From contig VIIQ02000141.1 of NCBI GenBank assembly GCA_007449985.2, forward strand, positions 1 to 64,000: a DNA stretch of 64,000 nt, read 5' to 3'. Shown here piece by piece: positions 9,774-21,971 of this stretch. A model generated the notes under the pieces. That model was not told the DNA's origin, searched no databases, and worked only from the letters and a program-made list of their open reading frames with translations. Positions within the stretch are counted from its first letter, which is position 1. The number at the start of each line of letters is the position of its first letter. This DNA comes from Desmodesmus armatus. Taxonomy: Eukaryota; Chlorophyta; Chlorophyceae; Sphaeropleales; Scenedesmaceae. The position numbers were made by a program, and so were the translations under genes.

Positions 9774-12700
9774 TCAACCTTCCTTCCTGCTGCTGCACAC
9801 CGCATCAGCCCAACCCTGCACCGAACCAGCTGCCTCATACTTCTCCAACCAGGCCGCTGGCACAGCCTCCGCACCCAGCAATGCGCCCATGCAGGCCCCA
9901 ACAAAGCTCGCCCTGCTGGCACAACAACCGCCAGCAGCCAAGGCATCGCGTACAGCGGCCACTAGCACTTGCTGCTTAACATCCGCATCATCTGCACCCC
10001 CTGCAATCGCACCCCCTTGCTGCTGCTGTTGCAGCTGGCTGTGCAACTGCTGCTCATAGAACAGCACCGAATGCAGAGGGGTCTGACAGGAGTTGGGCAG
10101 GTGGCAGTTCCTCCCCATGGCCTCTACAGCGTCTGCATGAGGGGTGCCTTGCAGCTGCAGGACACGATCCAGATGGCTTGCAACTTGCAGTGCCTCCTGC
10201 CTGTCCACCGGCATGCGCCCTGCACAATCAGAGCACGCACACAGCAAGCTTGTGAGCAGACAAGCCACACCACTGCCATTGACCCTGGCCGTTTTGAGCC
10301 TCAAAGCCCTACAGCCTGCCCATCTGGGGCCCCTGGTATTGTGGGGTCCTCCGTTTGCGAAGTAATGGCAGCTCAGCAGCACTCCACCTGTATAAACACG
10401 ACTCACAGGCAGCCGAGCAGCCAGCTTTTTCTTCACAACTCGGTTTTCCATGATCTCATGCAGCCCACCAAAACCCAGGTTCAGCAATCACATGTCAACC
10501 CCCACCTGATCCCTCCTGTTGCAGCTCCAGCACCGTCTCCTGCACAGCAGCAGCAGCCCCTTGACCCAGCAGCAGCCTCTCCAGCACAGCAGCCCCAGCA
10601 CAGGCCCACGCCACTGCTGTAACAGTGTCCTGCGTCACCCGTGTTGCTGCTGCTGTGAGCTGCATGAGGCGGGGGTCACCAGCAAACAGGGACACCAGGG
10701 GGGCCAGGCGGGCGATGCAGTCTGCCTGTGCGTCGTCAGCACCTGTGGCTGGGGGGCGCAGTCCACGGCCGTACGTGCGCAGGAAGGCCTGTGCAGCATG
10801 AGGGTGTGCGGTGTGATGGAGGGGCGGCAGAGTTGGTGGGGCAATGCATACAGAACTTTTTTTTGCCTTTTTGGTGCATGTTTGCGTGCGCAAGCAGGAC
10901 AGCTGCCGGGAGCATGGGTCGTTGGCAGCATGGCAGCAATGTACCAGGTTGACATGGGTGGGACAGAGGCGCATTTGCTGTCTGCATCCCACATGCTGAA
11001 TTGTCGGTTGTATCGCTTGAAGCGAACAGCAGCTGCACTTGCCATCATCCTGACTGTTGTCACCAGCAACACTCGCACACAAAGCAGCCTGCAACACGCC
11101 AGCACATTCTGCCCTCACTCACCACCGTGCTTGCGTTCATGTAGCCCTCGAAGCCGTCACTGTAACCATCATAATACAGCTGTGCATAGGCCCTGCAGTC
11201 CAGGCCACCCTGCTCTGCCAAACTGCGCAACAGCAGCAGGGTCTGCTCCCCATACGGGCTGTTCCTGCCGCTGCTGTACCCTGACAAGAAGGGGCTCTGC
11301 ACAGGGTCAAAGAATTCCAGGCCTCCCCCTGTCTCCTGCAACATGCACACACAGCAGCAGCCCACACACGATGGCATGAACATGAACATGGCTGTAGACA
11401 GCAGACGGCCTGCCTGCCCTTGGCAGTAGCAAGTACATGAGTGTGGAACATACATGCACTATATCCACCGAAACCTCTGCCGGTTTGTGGAGGTACACCA
11501 AGGTTGGCCAGAAGGGCCATCAGATCCCCCCCCCCCCCCAAGCCCGTGGAGTGTGGAGAAGGTATGAATAGCTAGCCACTGCTAGCAAGCTGCTCCCAGT
11601 CAAAGGGCACCTAGCAAGACTGTGTGCCCACTGTTTTTTCTGTGCAGGTCCCTGCACACCAGATGCCGCTGCTGCTGCGATTGATTCAGCAAGTCCAATT
11701 CATGTATCCATGCACACCTGTTGCCGCTGCTGCTGTAACTGTGCCAGCAGGTCCATGTCATAGATCCACTGCACCCCAGTTGCTGCTGCATCACACGAGA
11801 GGCAGGCCACGATGGCACCCTTGGCACGTTCTGGAACAGTGAGGGAGCCTGCAGCAGGGCACGAGGTGGGGTGGTAGGCGGGGCACGATACTCAACAACT
11901 GCAAGGGATATAGTGTACATCAAGTAGAGCTGACAACTTGCGACTGTTGCCAAGTTGGTCCCCTGTAGAGGGCCCCATGCACTGGACTTGCACTGGCTGA
12001 CTCAGCCAGCAGCATCGCAGGACCCCTGAGGCTGTTGGCAGTAGACAATCCCAGGCCACCAACTACACACTAATCATGCGTCCAGTCCTCACCCCACCAC
12101 TACGCTCACCCTGCCACATCTCTGCTGCTGTCAGTGGAAGTGGCCCAGTAGGGCAGCAACAATGAGTGCTCAACATGAGGACCCCACGCACCTCGTTGTG
12201 TTATGCTGGGCCAAGGATTGGGCGTGTGCAGCTGCTCGTACAGTGCCTGGTCAACAGGGTCCAGCTGCTCCCCAGTACTGACAGCAGCAGCCTCCTTCAT
12301 GGTTGCTGAGTCAGGCATGCACTGCTGACAGCCCAACTGCCGCGTGATCTGTAGGGCCTCTGCATCTAGGCGCCGCATCTCAGCATACATCGCCTTGGCC
12401 TCCTGTAGATGTAGAATGGCCAACACGAAGATAGCAGCGTGTGTGAGGCAGGCTTACACGTGCAACAGGCTGATGCAGCAGGTGGGTTGCTGACTCACAG
12501 CTGCTGGCCAGGCGTTACAAGGTGTTTCGATGAACAAGTATGCGTGTTGTATGTCCCGTGGCTGTTGCGGGCCACAGTCACAGCAATAGCATGTGTCAGT
12601 ACAAAGTGCGTGCGGTGTGGTATGCATACATGCAAGGGCGGTGCTTATGCCCCCCCCCCCCCTCCACCCCCGGGGCCTCACCTTTTGCCCCCCGTGACCA

Positions 12701-12869
12701 CCACACCCACCTCATAGCGGCCTTCCTTGTTGAGCTGCTGTGCAGTTTTGTGTGCTGCTGCTGCATCAGCCTCCAGCTTCTGAGCATTCTCAGCCAACTG
12801 CTTCCTATCCACGCCTGGCAGCAGAACGCAGCTGGCAGGTTCGCTGATGCTGGACCTTGCAGACACCAT
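9774..12869 (-). CDS. ADP-ribosylglycohydrolase (J1-crystallin-like) with coiled-coil N-terminus
   Basis: Six exons on the minus strand (12869-12711, 12402-12192, 11848-11718, 11335-11123, 10788-10506, 10219-9774) join with perfect phase into 480 residues. Residues 1 to about 122 form a charged helical region likely to be coiled coil (KQLAENAQKLEADAAAAHKT, then EAKAMYAEMRRLDAEA). From about residue 125 the sequence follows the ADPRH/J1-crystallin fold: ERAKGAIVACLSCDAAATG, WIYDMDLL, FFDP then NSPYGEQTLLLL, YYDGYSDGFEGYMN, FLRTYGRG, and a C-terminal ASRASFVGACMGALLGAE followed by VPAAWLEKYE. Family members remove ADP-ribose from proteins or act as lens crystallins. The usual GGD metal-binding motif near the C-terminus reads GGCC here, so hydrolase activity is uncertain. 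TATATAATT at 12947-12955 supports the ATG at 12869; an in-frame ATG at 12947 falls inside that box. Confidence 0.85.
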
Positions 12870-13361
12870 GCTGCCCGCCCGCCTGGTGCCAGAACCACCA
12901 CCCACAGCAACTTTGTTGCTGTGCAGATGCAGACTCAAGCCCAGCATATATAATTGATGTGGTTAGGTAGGAGGGCTTCTGCACTGCTGGATGACCAAAG
13001 GTGTGTGGTTCTTGGCCAGGCTTGCGATGGGGGCAAGATGGTGTCTGTCTCGGCGCCTTGCTGGTAGTTTCTGGAAGTGAGAACTGGCTTGCAACAGACC
13101 CCAACGAAAGCCTTACGTAAACTTTAGTGGTGATCAAGCGCAAAGTGACAAGTGGATGGTGCATGCATGAAAAACCATTCCAGACGCACACAACGTGTTT
13201 TTAACGCACATTGTTGCAATGTGGTGTCAAAGGCTGGCCGCTGGTGGGCTGCAGGGTGGGTGGACACAACTTTGGAGTGTGCATCCATATACATATGGTC
13301 CCCAGTGCACAGAGTGCATTGCCTTCCAACGGATCCTTTCATCACGTTATGCTGTTTGTCT
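12870..13361. promoter_or_regulatory. Divergent promoter region, ADPRH-like gene and DEG9-type gene
   Basis: 492 bp separate the two divergent start codons. TATATAATT at 12947-12955 is suitably placed for the minus-strand gene. CATATACATATG at about 13285 is AT-rich and could serve the plus-strand gene. These are motif matches only. Confidence 0.45.
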
Positions 13362-16300
13362 ATGTATGCAGGAGCTCGATCTGCATGCAGCGCTGCTGCC
13401 AGGTCAGGACTCCAGCACCCAGCTCTGCTGAGCAGCATCCGCCACCCCAGCAGCAGCAGGTCAGTGACCACCTGCCACGCCTCGCCAGCTAGCGAGGTCG
13501 GCCCCAAGAAACCCAAGCGTCCAGCAGGCAAGCAGCAGCAGCAGGCTGACAAGCATGAGCGGCACCAGCCTGACCGCCATGCACACAGCAGCAGCAGCAG
13601 CACCAGGGAGTTAGTCGACTTCGATGAGGAGGACAGTGACGATGAGGATGAAGCAAACTTCCTGGTACGTTGTTCACTACGAAGTACGTGCTGATTTCAG
13701 AGTGTCATTCACTGCAGCACTCACCAGCTCACGCATGGATCAACAAGCAACAGCCTTCAGCCTTTTCAAGACAGTTGGCTGTGACTGACTTACACTGGGG
13801 TTGTGGCAGCAGCTGGACCTGGTGCTGGGAGGTCAACTCTTCCTTTGCTGACACATTGTTTTCCCCCCTCCACCCTTTTTCATTGTCAATCTGGTGTGTG
13901 TTACGCACACCAGGCACCGTTCTTTGACGCTGTGGTCAAGGTGTACTGTGTTCATACAGAGCCCAACTACTCACTGCCTTGGCAGGTGAGGGACCCGGGC
14001 ATGGCAGCACTAGACGGTCCAGCATGCAGTGTCGCAGCGATGCCAGCAGCTGGCCCTGCAGCAGCATGGTGTGCTTGTGGTGCAGTGGGGAGCTGTGGGC
14101 CATATGCTCAGAAGGCCCCAGCGTTTTCATTGGGGAGATTAGAGACAGAGCTGCAGACATTCAGAACAGACGTGACAGGATTTGGGTCCTGACTGTGACA
14201 GCAATAACGTCCCAAAAACAGCCATTGTTGCATCACCACTCAGCTGTGCCAGTGCCTGCAGCATGGTCAAACAGGCTCGCTCTATACCCAGCATTGTACG
14301 CAATCTTCCATGCATATGTACCTTGACGAACAGCTGTGTGCTGACCTTCGCCCTCCCCCCTGGCCTGATATGTGTATTGTTCGTTGTGCGTGCAGCGCAA
14401 GCGTCAATACACCAGCACCAGCACAGGGTTTGTTGCTGCTGGTGGTGAGCGCTGGCTGCTGACCAACGCACACTCAGTGGACTACCACACGCAGGTGTGG
14501 CAGCAACAGGAGGGTGTACCACTACAGGCAGCGTGGGGGTAGGCCAATGCGTAGTGGTACAAGCCCCAGCAAATGCAACCAGCCCCTGGCCTCTGGCTCG
14601 CTTCGCAAAGCTGGGTTCCTGAGTTTACTTATCGCTGTGATGTCACTGCCTTGCTGCAGTGACTTGCCGGTTCTCGCGGCAAAAGTTACTATGTTTCCCG
14701 CCTTTTTTCCTGCGCTGCAGGTGAAGGTGAAGAAGCGTGGTGATGATGAGAAGTTCCTGGCGCGTGTGCTGGCCCTGGGGGTGGACTGTGACATTGCTCT
14801 GCTCACAGTAGATGACCCAGCCTTCTGGGAGGGCCTGCAGCCGCTGGAGTTTGGACCACTGCCACAGCTGCAGGACACCGTAGCAGTGGTGGGTGTACTG
14901 GGGCATGGGACGGGGGCGTGGGGGGTGGGGGGTGGGGGTGGTGTGTGTGTGTGGGGGGGGGGTGTTGCACCTTGACTGGCGTTATCACAAGCTTGCCCAA
15001 CGTGTGCAGTCTCTTGTCAGGTGTGGACATGACTGCATGCCACGAGATGTCGATAGCTAACCCTTGTTTCATGCGGCAGCTGCACTTAACTTTTGTGTCG
15101 GGCCGATTCATGGCTCTGCGCGTCAGTAATGTTGCAGCTTGGGTGGTATGACCCTGCCCGTGGGTGCAAACAGAGGCTTTTTGGAGGTGTGTGATGTTTG
15201 CCCTGTGTTGTTTGTGTGCCTCGTAGATTGCTTTGTACCTCGCCACCCCAACATTCTTGGCTCACCAACCATTCAAGCTGAGCTGTTCATGGCTCTGTTG
15301 TCACACATACAAGGGCTGTGCCACAGGGTTTGTTAGTCATCAACCACTTGTAGCTGCTGCTGCCTGCAGGTCGGTTACCCCATCGGCGGTGACACCATAT
15401 CGGTGACTGCGGGCGTGGTCAGCAGGATTGAGGTGGGTAGACATTGTTGCTGCTTGCATGGTGTTTCCGAAATCTTAGCAAGGCATGCATGCACGATGCT
15501 ATCAGGTGGGCTGGAGTACGGAGTGCACACCTCCTCTACTTTGTACACTGATGCTGCAGCCAGATACCTCCGTCAGGCTTGCAGTCTAACAGTACGTTTT
15601 CATGGCCTCCTCCTAGGTCCTCACACATGCTCATGTGTGAGCCTGCTGTGTCATGCTGTGTCGTGTGCTGTGCCGTGCTGTGTCATGCTGTGTCGTGCTG
15701 TGCAGGTGACTCAGTACTCTCACGGCTCAATCGACCTGCTGGGCATTCAAATTGATGCAGCCATCAATGGTGGCAACAGCGGGGGCCCCGTCTTCAACAG
15801 GCGCGGCCAGTGCTGCGGGATTGCCTTCCAGGTGGGGAGTGGGCTGTGTCATTGTACGCCACCTGGTCTCCAATGCCTGGGTGTCAAACAGCCTGGGCGC
15901 TAGTGGAGTCAGAGGCTGCTAGTTGCAGCATGCAACTGCCCTGAACTCTACATCAGCGACTGTTCCGCTGCGAAGAGGCGTCACATGCCTTCTCAGTGCG
16001 GCATGCCTTCTCAGTGCTCCCGCATCATCCCTCACTTTACATTACCTGACTCCCTCACTTGGATCCTGCAGGGCTTGTCAGGCAGTGATGTGGAGAACGT
16101 GGGTTACGTAATCCCTACCCCTGTGGTACATCACTTCCTCAATGACTACCTCACCAACGGATCCTTCACAGGCTTCCCAGGTCTGGGCATACAGTGGCAG
16201 CGCATGGAGAGCGAAGCACTACGCAAAGCATACCATATGAAGCAGGGCCAGAAAGGTGAGGGGACAGGGGTGGGGCCGGAGCTACACGCGATGTAGCCCT

Positions 16301-18804
16301 CACAGGGCAGACTCTGCAAGTTGCATGAGCAGTGGCAGTACGGTTTATCAGCAGGCATTGCAAAGAGATGACGTTGAATATGTCTGCCAAAGGTGGCAAA
16401 TTGCCTGTTATGCCTGCTGCCGGCTGCAGGCCCTGCAGGATGCAGCGCAGCGGATGCACAACACAACCCATCCTGCTGTGCGATCTATTGTCTGTTTCAT
16501 TGGTTTCGTCACGACCAGTTTGCAAGCAGCACACAGACATGGCATGTAATGCCGCCGGCTTCAATAGACCGAATTCGTCATTGCTGCCGCGTCAGGTGTG
16601 TTGATACGGCGAGTCAACCAGACCTCAGCCGCCGCGCAGCAGCTGCAGCCTGGTGACGTCCTGCTGTCCTTTGATGGTCAGGCCATTGCCAATGATGGCA
16701 CCGTGCCCTTCAGGTAGGCCGCTGCAGTTTACTAGCAAGACACCAACACACATAACTGTGCATTTATGTGTGAATGTGCGTTGTCCCACAATGCAGACAA
16801 TGCAGAGCATGGCTCAAGGCAGCAGGCTCCACATGAGGGTGCGTCGTAGGTCCGGACAGCCAGCTAATCGCCTGGCGGCTCCGCTGAAGCCTATTGTTTG
16901 GATCAGTTGTATTGTTCGTTCTGCAGCTGGCCAGGCTAGGAGGTGCCCTCTTTTGTGTACGGTACACAAGCAGAACACACGTTGTGCTTGTATGCAGCTG
17001 CGACCTCCTTCAACCCTCAACCCCTTGCAAGCAATTGCTCCATACCTGCTCCCTGGTTTTGTCCGACTGCGTGTTGCCTCCTTCCCTCCCACACCCTCTC
17101 TGCTGTCCTCCGCCCTAACACCCTCCCGTCAACAGGACTGGTGAGCGCATTGCCTTCAGCCACCTTATCAGCAAGAAGTTTGTGGGGGAGAAGGCACGCC
17201 TGGAGGTCCTGAGGCAGGGCGACAAGACCACACTTGATGTCACGTGAGCAAATCTTGCACACACCATCCTGCCTACTTCAATCACCCCCATGTGCAGCGC
17301 CTGCTCTGACAGCATCTTTCTGACGTGCACGTGGTTCTACGGGTTGGTCCCGTGAGTTCTGTCCTCATCAGAGTGCCCCTACCACCAGCATTGCTTGTGA
17401 CACTGCCCGCGCCACCGGGGGCCCTCACCCACCCCCATCCACACATGCTCACACCTACACACGCTCCCTCCCCCCCTTTCCTCGTGGCAGGTTATCCCGG
17501 CCCGGGTGTTGGTCCCTCCCCACCTCAGCAACAGCAACCCCAGCTACTTTGTGGTGGGGGGCCTGGTGTTCACGGTGGCATGTGAACCATACCTGGAGTC
17601 CGAGTATGGGGAGCATTGGCCCAGGTAAGTACGATGTTCCCTCCGAAGCTTGTCTACTCTGCATTTCAAGACAGTTGTGCCCCAAGAGTCTCCTTGGCTC
17701 CCTTTGGGGTGTTCAGGCACGATTTGGATTGTGAACAGAAATTTGGCCACGCCTTGGGGGTGCCCTGACTTTCTCTTATCAGCTGTGACCCTCACGTATT
17801 CTTGAGCCAATCCGGCTGAAAGTGACTGCACTGCCAAGAGCGTGGCGCATCAATGCATGGCATCTTGTTTGTAGACAGACATACCCTTTAGTTTGCGCCC
17901 ACTGTTGTCGGTTGACCGCTGCGCTGTTGCAAATCGCAGTGAGGCTCCAGTCAAGATCCTGGACGCGTTGTACTACGGCATGCCTAGTGTGTCAGGGCAG
18001 CAGGTTGTGCTGCTGAGCCAAGTACTGGCAGATGACTCAACACTGGGATACGAGGACATGAGCAATATGCAGGTGGGTAGGGCTCTTACCTGTACGTTGA
18101 GTTCGTAAACATGTGGACACAGTATGTGGAACTACGGAGGCTGCATCCTAGTCACATCAAGACGGTGAATGGTGCTTATGTGCATGCACTTTAGAGTTCA
18201 TGGTGAAATGCCTTGTGTGTGTTGGCACTGAGCTACTTTTGTGCCACCTAGTAGGTGTTCGCACTGCTAGGCATGTGTGGGTGGGGCCCTATCAACTGAG
18301 GACAAGGGATATGCTGTGTTGGAGGGTTGGTGTATGCCTGTCATGCCCCCCTCGCCTCCCCTTTCTCCTTACTACGGCGATGCCCCTGTTTGTTCTCTCG
18401 TCACCGTTCCCCTTTCGCTGTTCTTCCTGTTGCAGATCCTGGCGGTCAACGGCACTCCTGTGACTAATCTGATGCACCTGGCTCAGCTAGTAACCTCCTG
18501 CCAGGATGACTACCTCTGCTTTGACTGTGACTACAATGAAACCATTGTTATAAACAGGCAGCAGGCAGCTGCAGGAACGCAGGCAGTCCTGCAGGACCAC
18601 AGTATACCAGCAGCTATGTCGCAGGACATACAGCGGTCACTGGGGTGTACTTGGCCACCTCCTCTCCCGGAGGGGGAGGGGAAGCAGGGAGGCAGCCAGC
18701 AGCAGGCGGCAGCAGTAGCAGGTCTGGCGGTGCCTGCGGCGGCTGCTGCTGCAGTAGCAGCGGGTGGTGGAAGTAGTGGTGATGCAGGTGGTGAAGATAG
18801 CTAG
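13362..18804 (+). CDS. DEG9: DEG9-type (HtrA/DegP family) PDZ serine protease
   Basis: Twelve exons: 13362-13664, 13914-13985, 14396-14494, 14721-14888, 15370-15432, 15706-15831, 16072-16255, 16596-16713, 17136-17243, 17491-17624, 17940-18072, 18436-18804; about 625 residues. The trypsin-like domain has all three catalytic residues: His151 in TNAHSV, Asp182 in DCDIALL and Ser260 in GGNSGGP. It is followed by [20 protein letters not shown], a PDZ region ([10 protein letters not shown]) and the second PDZ-like region typical of plant DEG9 ([24 protein letters not shown]). Residues 1-101 hold a Lys/Arg-rich [11 protein letters not shown] stretch and an acidic [12 protein letters not shown] run, which suits the nuclear location known for Arabidopsis DEG9 better than a plastid one. 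The tail is poly-Gln/Ala/Gly. Oddity: exon 9 ends in phase 2 but exon 10 is in frame only if entered in phase 0, so one base is missing or a small exon lies in 17244-17490. Confidence 0.93.
15650..15705 (+). repeat. GTGCTGTGTC-type tandem repeat at intron 5 acceptor
   Basis: Five or six degenerate TGCTGTGTCG units run directly into the TGCAG acceptor of exon 6 of the DEG9-type gene. They form the polypyrimidine-poor 3' end of this intron. Confidence 0.75.
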
Positions 18805-19881
18805 CACTGGTTGTATCGCAGTTGCGATCAGAGCTTGCAGTCATTGCTTGCTACACCTGTGTGTGGTGGTTATGGTGTCTGTTGTTCATCAACTTGGTTG
18901 CTGGCAAGCACGTTTGACAGTGCCTGGCAAAGAGTCCCTCAGTTTGGCACCTCCTGTACCCAATGACCCAACCTGTTCGGTCAAGCATGGGAAGGCGAAT
19001 CAGGCTGCCACTGGATGGTTAAGCACTCACAACTGCTTTGGCTGCTGGCGATGCCGCAGGTTGCGCACCACTGCTGTCACCAGCTGTGCATTTGCCGCAG
19101 GCTTGGTCTGCAATTGCTGCTTCCTGGAAGCCTTTGCGCCAGCACTCTGCTACCAGCAGCACGGAGGCTTTTGTTGATTCAGAAGCTTGGGGCACTGCCG
19201 CGCTGTGCATCTGGGCGCACAGTAGCAGCAGTCCCCTGCAGCATCAGGTAGTCGCATGCCAGCACATAGAAACTACCAGGAAGAGAAGTGCAACATGCCG
19301 CTGCCACAAAAATAACCACGTTGACAACCACAACTAGGCACTTCCTTTGTCAGCATGAACAAGTAGATTCGGGCCCCTTGCTGCATTGATGTCTGCTGCT
19401 GTTGTGCTGCTACACCCATGCCGGCGCCGGGCCACATGGCATGTGGTCTACCCGGACAGTCATCAGGTTATTCTATTGTCGTTGCTGCAACCGCACAGAC
19501 CACAACCAGCAGCAGCCAGACACCCTGCTGAACATGCTGTCTCAGGCACAAAGTCTGACTGATGGTGCGGTCCACCCTTGAACGCGCTGACAGCAGGTAG
19601 CGTGTTGAATTTTCATACTACCTTGGAAGCACCATGGCACTCTCTGCAATGTGTGTTCCAGCAACCGCTGTCGGACGTCCGATGCACGTCATCGCGAATC
19701 GTAACTGCCTTCAGGGCCAGGACCAATGAGTTCCTTGTTTTGCCTTATAAGTTGGTTTTTGTTTGTATTTGTTGGCAAAATCTGTGATCGCCTGCGTCAT
19801 TGACAGTGCGTCCGAGCTCGGTCTTCACCAATTGGTGTTGCAACAGCAGCAGTAGCAGCACACAGGCACAAGCTCCTTACA
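18805..19881. other. Intergenic between DEG9-type and MYND genes
   Basis: About 1.1 kb with no supported coding sequence. It should contain the 3' UTR of the protease gene and the promoter of the MYND gene. No TATA box or terminator was recognised with confidence. Confidence 0.5.
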
Positions 19882-21940
19882 ATGGACGCAGACGCAGTGC
19901 TGAGCAAGATGCTGACGAGCCCAGACGCCACCGTTGAATTCCGCATTGAGTACGACATCGGCCCCAACGAGTATCAGTTTGAGAGTCTGGTCCATTCGCG
20001 CACCTGTCCCCCTCATCGTGCCCATGTCCTTGCCCGCTGCGGCAGTGGACCTGCTTACTTCGCCAGCGCCCAGGTTCAGGACCTGCAGCGTATGTTCAAC
20101 GTCAATGGGGAAGGGACAGGACCAGCACAGCCTTCCCTATGCCTGGTGGTGCTGTCACGGATGCTGCCTGTCCTGGCTGCTGAGCTGTTGCGGCCTTCAG
20201 GCTTTCACAGGATGGATGCTGTGCAAGACGCCTTGAAGATGTTCCAGCAGTGAGCGGCTCTGGGCCCAGAGTAAACTACATCAATGGCTGAATGCACCAT
20301 TGCTTGGTTGGGTTGCATGGGCTGCATTGCTTGGGATCAGGGCATCCCTGCGTTTGAAAGTTGCAGTGCTGGACAGCATGTGTAGTTGCAAGTGAGCCAG
20401 CATTATGTAGCAGCTCAACTTCGAGTTGGCCGACGAATAGGCTAGCATCACGCGCTGACAAACCACTGACCGCTCCTTTTGCATGATGAGATACATCTTT
20501 CACACACGATCTGATTGCCAGGCAGCTGCTGCTGCACTGGCCCCGCACATTCCCTAGCAAACCATCAAAGTTCACATGCTACGCGAGTTGGGTCAGCAAC
20601 ACTGGCCCACCTGCTAACCACATTCCACCCCATGGGGGCTCACTGCGACGTGAGCCGCATTGGCCTTGGTGCTTTTTCTCACCCGTGATCCGATCACCAT
20701 GGGACATCTGCCTGCAGGCATGTGGTGCTGCCCATCACCAGCACAACCAGGCCAAGCACAAACCCAGCGGACTGTACCCTGGCAGCAGCAGACAGCCGGC
20801 AGTGTGCATTGAATGTCGCCCTGGCTGCCAGCACGTCTGGCCTTTTGACTCACTTGGAGTGGCACATGGTCGCTTTGTTTGGAGAGTTGCGGGAGGCCTT
20901 CGGGATCGGCCAAGTAAGCGAGCAGCCTATCCAGAACATGCAGGGCCACCCAAGAGTAGTAGGTGCTCGTGGCACTTGGAAAGCATGCTCAGCACTGTGA
21001 CACCAACAAGCTGCCGCATCACCATCACCATGCCATGGTGAGCTCCATGAGCAACATCAGTAATTCACTCATATGTGCCCGGCATATGGGCCAACTGATG
21101 CAGAAGATTGCCGTGCCAGTAATCTCACTGCTCTGTCTGCCTTTCAGGGTGCAGCTGCAGCACTGTCAGCTGGGCCCCATGCTGGCTCTGCCCACCACAC
21201 CACATCTGGCGTCTCTTCCAAGCAGCTGAACGCCACTCAGCACCAGCTAGCAAAGGTGCTGCTGGTGTACCAGTGGACAGCAGCCCTGTGCCGCATCTGG
21301 CCCAGCAGCATCACTGATGCAGCAGGCCTGCACAACCTGCTGGTCAGGGCTGTTGATGGTGCAGCACAGCTGGTGACACAGCTGCCAAGCATGCACTGGG
21401 CCTTAGGGACAACAGCAACAGGTGCAGGGGTGCCCAGCGGCAGCAGCAGCAGCGGTTTCGGCAATGGCAGTGGCAGCGGCGTCAGCAGCGGCGGCGGCGG
21501 CGGCAGCAGCGGCGGCGGCAGCAGCGGCGGCGGCGGCAGCGAGGATGCGCCACCTGCTGTTTCCAGCAGCAGTGCGGCTGCCAAGTGTCCAGAGCAGTCA
21601 GACCGGCATGCAGTGGCCACCCCTGTCACAGCAGCAGTGCTGGAGGTCGCGGGGCTGGTGCTGGAGCCCCTCAGCTTCATGCTGCTGCAGCAGCAGGAGG
21701 CTCACGCACAGGGCATGACTCCCAGACTGTCCAAATCAGCAAGTAAGCTCTGTGATGCCATCTTGGAGCTGCGGGGCACTACAATGGGTCTGATGCAAGT
21801 CATGCTGACGGTCTGCCTGCACCAGCTGGCGCTGCATGCTGAGCAGAAGCAGGGGCCATCATCTCAGCTCAATTTTGAAGCTGATGTCAGCATGCAGCTG
21901 GAGGCTGCAACCAGAAACTCTTCAAGCTGTGGAACAGCAA

Positions 21941-21971
<31 letters not shown>

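Noticed and set aside
10519..11379. 286-codon plus-strand frame
   Set aside because: It is antisense to ADPRH exons 4 and 5, whose splice phases and family motifs are convincing.
9774..12869. Selenoprotein J (Sec-containing J1-crystallin homologue)
   Set aside because: No in-frame TGA is present at a conserved position in the spliced model and no SECIS-like hairpin was recognised downstream.
12947..12955. Upstream in-frame ATG at 12947 as start of the ADPRH-like protein
   Set aside because: It overlaps the TATATAATT box, so transcription probably starts downstream of it; the ATG at 12869 was chosen.
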